In this document: piece by piece, positions 1 through 6,065 of the stretch
How the letters are laid out: the number at the start of each line of letters is the position of its first letter
Position numbering within the stretch: the first letter of the stretch is position 1
From: Verrucomicrobiota bacterium
GTDB taxonomy: Bacteria; Verrucomicrobiota; Verrucomicrobiia; Chthoniobacterales; Terrimicrobiaceae
Length of the DNA stretch: 6,065 nt
Direction of reading: 5' to 3'
Assembly: GCA_026398285.1 (NCBI GenBank)
Contig: JAPLTI010000174.1
Location: 1-6,065 of the forward strand
Notes under the pieces: model-generated
What the model was told of the DNA's origin: nothing
What the model saw: only the letters and a program-made list of their open reading frames with translations
Database searches by the model: none
Made by a program: the position numbers and the translations under genes

Positions 1-464
1 TCCTTGGCTTCAAAGTCGGCATGGAGGAGGCCACCGAGTTGCTCGGGCTTGAGGCGGCCGTCGATGACCGGCTTCAAGCTGTTTGTGAGAAACTCAAGGC
101 GCTCGTGGTCGTTGATGAAGGAAGGGTATTTCGAAAGGATCGGGCTCTCCTTGGGAGACATGACATCGTCTTCAATCGCAATCAAACCACCACGGCGGGC
201 TTTGCTGAAGAGTTCATAAAGGAGCTTCAGGAGATCGGTGTAGTCGGATGTCGGAACGGCCTGGTTGCGGAAGGCAACTTTGATTTTTTTGACGATGTTT
301 TTCAGCAAAGATACCGGACTGGCGATAACCATGAGGCCGATCGAAATGCCGATGATGATGATGTATTCCGAGATCGGGAAGAGCAGGCCTAGTTTGCCGC
401 CGGCCATCATAAAGCCGCCGAGTGTCGAACCGAGAACGATAATATAACCGAGGATGAGAATCAT
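1..464 (-). CDS. motA: MotA, flagellar stator proton-channel subunit (N-terminal 154 residues, runs off the left edge)
   Basis: MotA with MotB forms the inner-membrane stator that couples ion flow to flagellar rotation. The visible 154 residues start with MILILGYIIVLGS, a first membrane helix (about 1-20) like that of other MotA proteins, followed by a second helix (about 33-52). A cytoplasmic loop follows, with a LLYELFSKARRGGL stretch (81-94). Arg90 and Glu98 fall at the numbers of the charged residues that in E. coli MotA (R90, E98) contact the rotor protein FliG; that role is family knowledge. The PKESPIL segment (104-110) matches the usual PRES-type motif. The ATG at 464-462 is chosen because MotA normally begins exactly here; no Shine-Dalgarno sequence precedes it (the upstream bases are CCACCACCC). 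It lies 51 bases after the fliA stop in the same direction, so it is probably co-transcribed with it. The rest of the gene, and presumably motB, lie outside the window. Confidence 0.93.
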   Translation of the reverse strand, partial: MILILGYIIVLGSTLGGFMMAGGKLGLLFPISEYIIIIGISIGLMVIASPVSLLKNIVKKIKVAFRNQAVPTSDYTDLLKLLYELFSKARRGGLIAIEDDVMSPKESPILSKYPSFINDHERLEFLTNSLKPVIDGRLKPEQLGGLLHADFEAK

Positions 465-515
465 GGGTGGTGGATGTTTGTTTTGTTTTTTGAGAGTGTG
501 GGATTGGGGTGAAAA

Positions 516-1213
516 TCAGCGTTCCATTGCTTTGCGGATGTAAGCCTTGAGGCCGAGCACGGCTTGGGTGTGGATCTGGCAGATACGGGATTCTGTGACG
601 CCGAAAATCTTGGCGATCTCTGCGAGGCGGAGGTTTTCGAAGTAATACATGGCGAGAATTTTCCTCTGCATGTCAGGAAGCATCTGAAGGCGTTCGACGA
701 CGAGTTTGATGAGTTCTTGTTTCAGCGCGATCTCGCTGGCATTCGGCTGGTTCTCGTCGGCGATGACTTCGTGCAGGCTGGAGTCTTCGTCGTCTCCTGC
801 GAGCGCGTCGAGTTCCACATAGCTGAGCGGGCGGACTTCATCGAGCAGGATGGAGTATTCCTCGCTGGAGATACCGAGTTCATCGGCGATTTCGGCTTCA
901 GTGGCAGGGCGGCCGGCGTTTTGCTCGAAGGCGGAGATGACATCGGTGAGCTTTTTGGCTTTGACGCGGAGTGTGCGGGACATCCAGTCGACGCGGCGGA
1001 GTTCGTCGAGCACAGCCCCTCGTCATCCACATCGAGATGTGCGGGTAGGCTGGCGCGCATGCGGTCTACCACGGAGCGGACGAGTGGCATGTGGTTTTTA
1101 AGGGTCTCCTCCTCGCTGATCTGTGAGACACCGCCGTAGGCGCGCCATGCTGCTGTGTATTTTTGAGCGTCGGGCCGGGGAGGGGACATGATGGGTTCGG
1201 CGAGTTGCTGCAT
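516..1213 (-). pseudogene. fliA: Flagellar sigma factor FliA (sigma-28), broken by an internal out-of-frame deletion of about 97 bases
   Basis: FliA directs RNA polymerase to late flagellar genes. From the ATG at 1213 the first frame reads 64 residues typical of sigma region 1.2/2.1 (LKNHMPLVRSVVDRMRASLP) and ends in DVDD at 1022. The expected continuation, the DLxxxGxxGLxxA helix and FxxYAxxRI stretch of regions 2.2-2.3, is missing. The protein resumes in another frame at 1022 with RGAVLDELRRVDWMSRTLR (region 2.4/3), an AxIADELGIS segment, and region 4 with LRLAEIAKIFGVTESRICQI as the promoter -35 binding helix-turn-helix, ending at the TGA at 516-518. The remaining 698 bases plus 97 would make 795 bases, an intact 264-residue protein, close to the usual 235-260. 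As written, translation from 1213 goes out of frame after residue 64 and stops at 722; the C-terminal half could start only at an internal GTG (1013). Neither piece could act as a sigma factor. The ATG lies 2 bases after the preceding stop, suggesting translational coupling. The second ATG at 1189 is an alternative start. Identification is secure; whether the break is biological or an artefact is open. Confidence 0.9.
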
Positions 1214-1215
1214 GG

Positions 1216-1497
1216 TTAGGCGGCCGGTTGGGCAGGCGTCTCAGGCATGCTGTCCTGTGGCGGAGGGGCTTCCTCCGCAGTGGCTTTTTCGATATCGCGG
1301 AGGCGGGCCTTCTCGGCCACGACTTGCTTGGCGCAGTATTCGACAACAAATCGGAAGACTCTGAAGAGCAGTGCGGTAAGGACGCAGCCTATAGTCGCAT
1401 TGAACACGGTGTCTTCGAGGTTTTTGCCTGCAACAAGGCTCACCAGAAAGGCGAGAACGAAGCCGGTGAAGCCTCCGATGAGCGTGAAGTATTGCAT
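1216..1497 (-). CDS. Small two-helix membrane protein of unknown function
   Basis: I do not recognise this 93-residue protein. It has two hydrophobic stretches (about 4-24 and 31-52) separated by a short polar turn containing KNLED, so it is probably a hairpin inner-membrane protein. A single Cys lies in the second helix (38) and another just after it (55). A charged, probably helical segment (about 56-76, KQVVAEKARLRDIEKATAEE) follows, then a Pro/Glu/Ala-rich tail (77-93) likely disordered in the cytoplasm. The frame is supported by its coherent membrane-protein pattern, its position in the same-strand array and its stop only 2 bases before the fliA ATG. No Shine-Dalgarno sequence precedes the ATG at 1497. 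It stands between flhA and fliA, where flhF and flhG are found in many bacteria, and resembles neither. A role in flagellar assembly or in anti-sigma or stator function is possible by context only. Confidence 0.72.
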   Translation of the reverse strand: MQYFTLIGGFTGFVLAFLVSLVAGKNLEDTVFNATIGCVLTALLFRVFRFVVEYCAKQVVAEKARLRDIEKATAEEAPPPQDSMPETPAQPAA

Positions 1498-1660
1498 GTA
1501 GGCCGGTGGTTTTTAAAAAATCACTTTGTTCGCAGCAATTTTGCGCCAAAAAATGAAATGTTAGAATTTTGGGGCGATGGCATGAAAAATAACAAATACA
1601 CAGGCTTTTATCAGCTTTTTTGAATTTTTAAGTGCGAAGTGGAAAAATCTGCCGATGTGA
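1498..1660. other. A/T-rich intergenic gap between flhA and the small membrane protein gene
   Basis: This 163-base stretch is the only sizeable non-coding space in the window and is clearly richer in A and T than the genes around it. On the minus strand it contains oligo-A and oligo-T runs, a sigma-28-like -10 octamer (1615-1608), and an imperfect A/T inverted repeat at 1506-1524 (GTGG-T5 / A6-TCAC) just ahead of the next start codon. No strong GC-rich hairpin followed by a T-run is visible, so I cannot call a terminator for flhA. It probably carries a promoter for the second gene module, but no complete promoter can be defined by eye. Confidence 0.6.
1608..1615 (-). promoter_or_regulatory. 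Candidate sigma-28-like -10 element
   Basis: The minus strand reads GCTGATAA, 7 of 8 matches to the FliA-type -10 consensus GCCGATAA, lying 110 bases before the start of the small membrane protein gene. The bases at the expected -35 position (11 bases upstream) read CACTTAAA and do not resemble TAAAGTTT; a TAAA is present but about 4 bases too close. A chance match in A/T-rich DNA is quite possible. If real, it would make fliA autoregulated, a common arrangement. Confidence 0.22.
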
Positions 1661-3835
1661 TCAAGCGGCTGCAGGCATGCGTTCGGCTGGTGGGGGAACG
1701 ATGATGCCTGTGTTTTGGATTTCGGTTTGCGAGGGAAGTTCTTGGTAGGAGAGAACGATGAGTTTGGGCAGGGAGGGCTCAAAGAAGCGTTTGAAGGCGA
1801 GGCGGAGTTCGGCTGTGAGGATGGTGATGGGTGAGAGGCCTTGCTCGGCGAGGGAGTTTGAGCGGATGGTGAGTTCGCGGAGGAGGTATTGCGCGGTGTT
1901 CGGGTCGAGCGCGAGGGTGGTCTCGAAATGGGAGCGCTGGATGCGGGTCATCAGGGTTTGCTCCAGGCGAGGATCGATGGTGATACACTTGATGAGACCG
2001 GGCTCGGACTCGTATTGGCTGATGAAGTAGGTGCCGAGGCGGCGGCGGACCTGCTCGGAGAGTTCGTCCGGGTTTTTTGTTACCGGTGCATAGTCGGCGA
2101 GCGTCTCCAGAATGAGCGGCAGGTTTTTGATCGGCACGCCTTCGCGGAGGAGGTTTTGCAAGACGCGCTGGATGATGCCGAGGTTGACCAGATCTGGGAG
2201 GAGTTCGGCGATGAGGGCGGGGTTGGACTCCTTCACGCGGTCGATGAGGGATTGGACTTCCTGGCGGGTGAGGATGAGGTGGGAGACTTGTTTGAGGGTC
2301 TCCGCGAGGTGGGTGATCATCACGGATGTGGCATCCACGACGCTGTAGCCATTGATTTCGGCAGTGCGTTTTTCTTCTTCTGCGATCCAGACGGCTTCAA
2401 TGCCGAAGACGGGTTCGCGTGTGGGGACGCCTTTGAGGGTGACCATGCTGCCCGAGACATTCATGGCGAGCCAGCGGTTGGGGATCACCGAGGCGCGGGC
2501 AAAGGATTTGCCCCGGAGGAGGAAGTTGTATTCGTTCGGCTCGAGTTCCAGACTGTCGCGGATGGCGATCGGAGGAATGACCATGCCGTTGTCGCGGGCA
2601 AAGCCTTTGCGAACGCCGGTGATGCGGTCGAGAAGGTCGCCGCCTTGGGTTTTATCGGCAAGGCGGAGGAGACCATAGCCCACTTCGATGGAGAGGACTT
2701 CGGCTTCGATGAGCTTGTGGAGATCTTCCGGGCCGGTATTTGCCGGGGATCCTTGACCGCCTGCTGCGCCTTGCTGGCCTGCTTGGTTGGCGTTTCCTCC
2801 ACTAGGTGCGGGAAGGGCGAGGTTGCTGCCTTTGGCGGCGGCCGCGAGTGGGTTTTGGGATTGCTTTTTGAGCATATACGCCGTGAAGCCTGTTATGCCG
2901 GCGAGTATGAGGAAAGGGGCTGCCGGCATGCCGGGGGCAAGGGCGAGAGCGGCTATGAGGCCGGAGGCGATGCCCACGGCGCGAGGGTAGGCTCCGAGTT
3001 GTTTGCCGATCTGGGCTCCGAGGCTGTTGTCGCCTTGGGCGCGAGTCACGAGCAAACCTGCGGCAACGGAGATGACCAGCGCGGGGACTTGGGAGACAAG
3101 ACCGTCACCGATGGAAAGGAGTGTGTATTTTTGGAGGGCTTGGTCGATTGGCATGCCCTTTTGGAGCATGCCGATGCCGAATCCGCCGATGACGTTGATG
3201 AAGGTGATGAGGATGCCGGCCACGGCATCGCCTCGCACGAATTTGCTGGCACCGTCCATCGCGCCATAGAAGTCGGCTTCTTTTTGGACCTTGAGTCGGC
3301 GGGATGTGGCGGTGAGTTCGTCGATGATGCCGGCATTGAGTTCGGCGTCGATGGCCATCTGTTTACCTGGCATCGCATCCAGAGTGAAGCGCGCTGCGAC
3401 CTCGGCGATGCGGCCCGCGCCCTTGGTGATGACGACGAAATTGATGATGACGAGAATGATGAAAACGACCGCGCCGACGATGTAGTTGCCTTGGATGAGC
3501 ACATGGCCGAAGGCTTCGATGACATTTCCGGCGAAGCCGTCGAGCAGAATGAGTCGCGTCGAGGCGATGTTCAGCGCCAATCGCAGCAGGGTGACGGCAA
3601 GGAGAATGGTTGGGAAGGCGGAGAACTCCGGAGGATCCTTCACATAGATGATCACGAGCAGGATCAGCAGCGAGATGCCGATGTTTACGGACAGTAAAAA
3701 ATCAAGGGCCCATGTTGGAACCGGGATGACCAACAGGAGGATGATGGCAAAGAGGCCGAGAGTGAAGATCTGGTCTGTCTGTTTGAGCAGGTCGCTCCAC
3801 TTGAATCTTGAGGTTTGGGCGTTTGCGGTGGCCAT
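1661..3835 (-). CDS. flhA: FlhA, flagellar type III export platform protein
   Basis: FlhA is the large export-gate protein. Its membrane domain takes part in proton-driven export, and its cytoplasmic domain forms a ring that docks chaperone-substrate complexes. This 724-residue protein (usual length about 690-720) has about eight membrane helices within residues 22-320. The family signature is present in the loop at about 141-169, with RIAEVAARFTLDAMPGKQMA and IDAELNAG, and the conserved FYGAMDGASKFVRGDA follows at 189-204. An Ala/Gly/Gln-rich linker (about 331-369) leads to the cytoplasmic domain (about 370-700), with GMVIPPIAIRD (417-427), NEYNF (434-438) and LRLAFKRFFEPSLP (677-690). A short Pro-rich tail (714-724) ends the protein. 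It starts 12 bases after the flhB stop; no Shine-Dalgarno sequence is seen before the ATG. No break or missing core motif is visible. The homologous virulence-type export protein (SctV) is an alternative in principle, but the fliPQR-flhB context and the nearby fliA and motA make it flagellar. Confidence 0.97.
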   Translation of the reverse strand: MATANAQTSRFKWSDLLKQTDQIFTLGLFAIILLLVIPVPTWALDFLLSVNIGISLLILLVIIYVKDPPEFSAFPTILLAVTLLRLALNIASTRLILLDGFAGNVIEAFGHVLIQGNYIVGAVVFIILVIINFVVITKGAGRIAEVAARFTLDAMPGKQMAIDAELNAGIIDELTATSRRLKVQKEADFYGAMDGASKFVRGDAVAGILITFINVIGGFGIGMLQKGMPIDQALQKYTLLSIGDGLVSQVPALVISVAAGLLVTRAQGDNSLGAQIGKQLGAYPRAVGIASGLIAALALAPGMPAAPFLILAGITGFTAYMLKKQSQNPLAAAAKGSNLALPAPSGGNANQAGQQGAAGGQGSPANTGPEDLHKLIEAEVLSIEVGYGLLRLADKTQGGDLLDRITGVRKGFARDNGMVIPPIAIRDSLELEPNEYNFLLRGKSFARASVIPNRWLAMNVSGSMVTLKGVPTREPVFGIEAVWIAEEEKRTAEINGYSVVDATSVMITHLAETLKQVSHLILTRQEVQSLIDRVKESNPALIAELLPDLVNLGIIQRVLQNLLREGVPIKNLPLILETLADYAPVTKNPDELSEQVRRRLGTYFISQYESEPGLIKCITIDPRLEQTLMTRIQRSHFETTLALDPNTAQYLLRELTIRSNSLAEQGLSPITILTAELRLAFKRFFEPSLPKLIVLSYQELPSQTEIQNTGIIVPPPAERMPAAA

Positions 3836-3847
3836 GTGGCGGACGGA

Positions 3848-4942
3848 TCAGGATTTCAGACGGCGGGATTTGAGTTGGTAGAAGTAGTAGCGGTGTGTGC
3901 GGTAAACGTAACCAAGAATTTCGGCGATGGCTTGGTAAAGTTGGGCGGGAATGGGTTTGCCGACCTGACCGAATTTGTAAAGCGCACGGGCGACCGGTTT
4001 GTTTTCCACTGTGGGGACTTCATGTTTCGATCCGATGGCCTTGATGCGTTGGGCAAAGATATTTTGGCCTTTGGCAAGAACGACTGGAGCGGCATCGACG
4101 CCGCGCTCGTATTTCAGGGCCACGGCGTAGTGAGTGGGATTGGTTACGATCACATCGGCATTCGGCACATCGGCGAGCATCTGTTTTTGCATCAGTCGGC
4201 GGGCCATGGCGCGTTGGGCCATCTTGACATTGGGATCGCCCATGGCTTGGCGATTCTCGTCCTTGATCTCCTGCTTGGTCATCATGAGATCCTTTTCGGT
4301 TTTTTTAAGTTGGAAGATGTAGTGGAGGAGGGCAAGGCCGCCCATGGCGAGGGCGAGTCGGAAGAAAAGGGAGAGCGTGGAGTCGTAGATGAAGCTCCCG
4401 ATGCGGAAAACGGGAACTGGCGTGAAGAAGATCGGGTCGGCGAGGATTTGTTTGACACTGCCGTAGATGAGGACTCCTACGACGAGACACTTTCCCGATT
4501 CCACGAAAAGCTTAACGATGCCCTGTTTGCTGAAGATGCGTTGGAATCCGGTTACGGGGTTGAGCTTTTCAAATTTGAAACCTGCCACCTCGGGAGTTGC
4601 TTTGAAATGGGTCTGGAGTCCTCCGGCGAGGATGCTGGCGACGGTTGTGGCCAAGAACATCGGCGCCAACAAGCCGAACATGGTCAGGAAGGCCATTCCA
4701 GTCCATTTCGGGATGACATCGCTGATGATCTCGTATTTTTCGAGATTGCCGAGGAGGCTTGCCACCATTTCGGTCATGTAGCGGGATTGGCTATCCAGCG
4801 TGAACAGAAAAACGAAGTAGGCTGCGACGAGGCCAAAAACAACTTGGATCTCAGGCGCCTGGGCGAATTGCCCCTTGTTGTGGGCCTCCGACAGTTTTTT
4901 CTCTGTCGGTTTCTCTGTTGCGTTGTCGTTTTCGTTCGCCAT
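3848..4942 (-). CDS. flhB: FlhB, flagellar export specificity-switch protein
   Basis: FlhB joins the export gate and switches the apparatus from rod/hook to filament substrates after autocleavage. This 364-residue protein has a short charged N-terminus (KPTEKKLSEAHNKGQ, 11-25, the family opening), four membrane helices at about 31-50, 83-108, 145-165 and 185-212, and a connecting segment rich in charged residues (213-260). The autocleavage motif NPTH sits at 268-271 within VIVTNPTHYAVALKY; cleavage between Asn268 and Pro269 is expected from the family. The C-terminal domain contains PVVLAKG (286-292) and ENKPVARALY (313-322), both family hallmarks. The ATG lies 6 bases after the fliR stop, with a GAGG 9 bases before it, the only convincing Shine-Dalgarno sequence in the window; it overlaps the end of fliR. 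The protein looks complete and functional. Confidence 0.97.
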   Translation of the reverse strand: MANENDNATEKPTEKKLSEAHNKGQFAQAPEIQVVFGLVAAYFVFLFTLDSQSRYMTEMVASLLGNLEKYEIISDVIPKWTGMAFLTMFGLLAPMFLATTVASILAGGLQTHFKATPEVAGFKFEKLNPVTGFQRIFSKQGIVKLFVESGKCLVVGVLIYGSVKQILADPIFFTPVPVFRIGSFIYDSTLSLFFRLALAMGGLALLHYIFQLKKTEKDLMMTKQEIKDENRQAMGDPNVKMAQRAMARRLMQKQMLADVPNADVIVTNPTHYAVALKYERGVDAAPVVLAKGQNIFAQRIKAIGSKHEVPTVENKPVARALYKFGQVGKPIPAQLYQAIAEILGYVYRTHRYYFYQLKSRRLKS

Positions 4943-4948
4943 CGCAGT

Positions 4949-5707
4949 TTACCTCAAAAAATGAAGCATCAACTCCGGCAGGTGTTGCATATCGCGGAGG
5001 ATGTATTGAATGGTGAGCCCAAGCGTCATGGAAAAAACAGTCAGACCAGCGAGGATTTGAACGGGGAAGCTGAGCATAAAAACATTCAAGCTCGGAGCGG
5101 CACGACCAAGGACGGAGAAGGCCATGTTCACTAGGAAGCTGATAGCCAGAAGGGGCGCGGAAATTTGAACGGCGAGGAGAAAGATTCGTCCGCTCGCGGC
5201 AAGCACCGTGTCAAACGACTGGGGCGCAAAAATCGCGCTCGGAGGAAAAACCTCAAAGCTCCGCGCGAAAGCCAGCAGGCAAAATTGATACGCACCGGTC
5301 ACCAGAAAAAGCACGGTTCCGAGGGAAAAAAGCATCGTGTTTGGCGGAGTCGCCGAGGTGCGTGTAATGGGATCGATGTTCGTGCTCATCGAGAGTCCAA
5401 TCTGCACAGCTATGATTTCACCCGCCATTTCCAAAGCGTAAAGCAGGAATCGCACCGCAAATCCCATGAGGAGACCGGTAAGGACTTCATGGATGACTTG
5501 CATCACCACAATAAACCAATGTCCGGGCACTCCTCCGAAATCACCGAAAATCGGGGCAAGCAGGTAGGCAAGTATTGCCGCTATGGCGATGCGCACCGTG
5601 GAAGGAATCATGCTCCCTGAAAAAACCGGCAGGATCAGAAAAAGTCCGCTGGCTCTGAGAAAAATCAGCAATCCGGGGTAGATATCCTCGATGTGAATCG
5701 TGATCAT
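4949..5707 (-). CDS. fliR: FliR, flagellar export gate membrane protein
   Basis: FliR assembles with FliP and FliQ into the export channel at the centre of the basal body. The protein has 252 residues, a normal length, and is mostly hydrophobic, with membrane segments at about 10-30, 36-55, 63-90, 125-148, 172-200 and 212-236. Family hallmarks are the conserved RASGLFLILPVFSG near the start (18-31), the EMAGEIIAVQIGLSM segment (93-107) and GRAAPSLNVFMLSFPVQI (201-218), which matches the usual GRxxPQxNVF motif. Its ATG overlaps the fliQ stop codon by 4 bases (ATGA), which fixes the start and points to coupled translation. Confidence 0.96.
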   Translation of the reverse strand: MITIHIEDIYPGLLIFLRASGLFLILPVFSGSMIPSTVRIAIAAILAYLLAPIFGDFGGVPGHWFIVVMQVIHEVLTGLLMGFAVRFLLYALEMAGEIIAVQIGLSMSTNIDPITRTSATPPNTMLFSLGTVLFLVTGAYQFCLLAFARSFEVFPPSAIFAPQSFDTVLAASGRIFLLAVQISAPLLAISFLVNMAFSVLGRAAPSLNVFMLSFPVQILAGLTVFSMTLGLTIQYILRDMQHLPELMLHFLR

Positions 5708-5973
5708 CTCGTCATTTCAGGGATTTTATTGATGAAAAAAACCGTGAACTGCATCAGTTGGCGAAGCATCCAAGGGGCCCCGATGACGATAATGGCGCCG
5801 ACTGCGATCAGCTTCGGAGCGAAGCTCAGCGTAGGTTCTTGAATGCTGGTCACGGCTTGAAAAAGACTGATCACCACGCCCACGATGACAGCTGCCAAGA
5901 TGATCGGAGTCGTCACGAGCAGGGACACCGTGATGAGCGAGCGGAGCATTTCGATGGCTGTCTCTTGATTCAT
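5704..5973 (-). CDS. fliQ: FliQ, small flagellar export gate protein
   Basis: FliQ is a two-helix hairpin subunit of the export channel. The 89-residue protein starts MNQETAIEMLRSLI and has membrane helices at about 14-38 and 52-75. The LFQAVTSIQEPTLSFAPKL segment (37-55) is the family's most conserved stretch. The ATG at 5973 is chosen because it overlaps the fliP stop by 4 bases (ATGA) and gives the standard family length. The frame is open for 14 more codons upstream, to 6015, but that extension lies inside the fliP coding end and does not resemble FliQ. Its end overlaps fliR by 4 bases. Confidence 0.96.
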   Translation of the reverse strand: MNQETAIEMLRSLITVSLLVTTPIILAAVIVGVVISLFQAVTSIQEPTLSFAPKLIAVGAIIVIGAPWMLRQLMQFTVFFINKIPEMTR

Positions 5974-6065
5974 GAGGCAAAACTTTGAACCAGAGAACGA
6001 ACCACGAGCTGCCAACCATCCACGAGGACGAAGAGCAGAAGTTTCAAGGGAAGCGCCACCATCGT
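5970..6065 (-). CDS. fliP: FliP, flagellar export gate protein (C-terminal 31 residues only)
   Basis: Only the last 31 codons and the stop are in the window. They read ALPLKLLLFVLVDGWQLVVR followed by SLVQSFAS, which matches the strongly conserved FliP C-terminus (LPFKLLLFVLVDGWxLVxxSL). The stop codon overlaps the fliQ ATG by 4 bases. FliP is the main ring-forming subunit of the export channel. The rest of the gene lies beyond the right edge, so its integrity cannot be judged. Confidence 0.93.
   Translation of the reverse strand, partial: TMVALPLKLLLFVLVDGWQLVVRSLVQSFAS

Noticed and set aside
21..392. A 123-codon plus-strand open frame at the left edge.
   Set aside because: It is antisense to motA, which is clearly recognisable on the minus strand, including R90 and E98.
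1010..1035. Programmed ribosomal frameshifting to produce full FliA.
   Set aside because: A frame change would join the two halves but could not restore the roughly 32 missing residues of regions 2.2-2.3, and no slippery run is seen at the junction beyond a GGGG.
722..1213. Reading 1213-722 as one intact 163-residue protein.
   Set aside because: After DVDD the translation becomes Ser/Pro/Lys-rich with no sigma-factor character, while the alternative frame continues as FliA. The tail is out-of-frame translation, not a real domain.
1532..1546. A short stem (GCGC/TTGC-type inverted repeat around GCAATTTTGC) as a possible terminator.
   Set aside because: The stem is only about 4-5 base pairs and weak. 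It also lies 115 or more bases past the flhA stop and close to the next gene, so it is not convincing as a terminator.
1534..1548. A sigma-54-like promoter (TGGCGC-N3-ATTGCT on the minus strand) before the small membrane protein gene.
   Set aside because: The GG-to-GC distance is one base shorter than the strict sigma-54 spacing, so it is unlikely to function.
1889..3697. A 602-codon plus-strand open frame.
   Set aside because: It is antisense to flhA, whose minus-strand frame carries all the family motifs. The translation is rich in Asp, Glu, Gly and His without domain pattern, typical of a shadow frame in GC-rich DNA.
3815..5134. A 439-codon plus-strand open frame.
   Set aside because: It runs antisense across flhB and into fliR and flhA, and shows no recognisable domain; the minus-strand genes explain this DNA.
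1..6065. Mobile elements, CRISPR arrays, tRNA or rRNA genes.
   Set aside because: No terminal repeats, transposase motifs, spaced direct repeats or RNA gene signatures were seen; the strand is filled by flagellar genes.

Overview
The window is the distal part of a flagellar gene cluster. Every recognisable gene lies on the minus strand, so transcription runs from high to low coordinates. In order of transcription: the end of fliP (runs off the right edge), fliQ, fliR, flhB, flhA, a 163-base A/T-rich gap, an unrecognised gene for a small membrane protein, fliA (the flagellar sigma factor, broken here), and the first part of motA (runs off the left edge). The long plus-strand open frames are antisense shadows of these genes.

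Positions 6065-1661 encode the export gate of the flagellar type III secretion system. FliP, FliQ and FliR form the membrane channel, FlhB is the substrate-specificity switch, and FlhA is the docking platform and energy-transducing component. These genes are tightly packed: two 4-base ATGA overlaps, then gaps of 6 and 12 bases, as expected for one translationally coupled operon. All look full length and carry their family hallmarks.

Positions 1660-1498 are a gap much richer in A/T than the genes around it. It is the only plausible place in the window for a new promoter. It holds a sigma-28-like -10 octamer (7 of 8 matches to GCCGATAA) without a convincing -35.

Positions 1497-1 hold the second module: the 93-residue two-helix membrane protein, fliA starting 2 bases after its stop, then motA. 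In many bacteria flhF and flhG follow flhA; here the small unknown gene sits there instead.

The most notable observation is the state of fliA. The N-terminal 64 codons (through a DVDD motif) and the C-terminal 168 codons (from RGAV onward) are both well conserved but in different frames, and the roughly 32 residues normally between them, covering sigma regions 2.2 and 2.3, are absent. The simplest reading is one deletion of about 97 bases near position 1022. Either this is a real loss-of-function mutation in an otherwise intact cluster, or it is an assembly or amplification artefact. No exotic new system is visible.

The organism is a flagellated Gram-negative-type bacterium with moderately high GC and few Shine-Dalgarno sequences. 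The gene content and FlhA style would fit the Verrucomicrobia/Planctomycetes side of the tree, but this is a low-confidence guess made without a database search.
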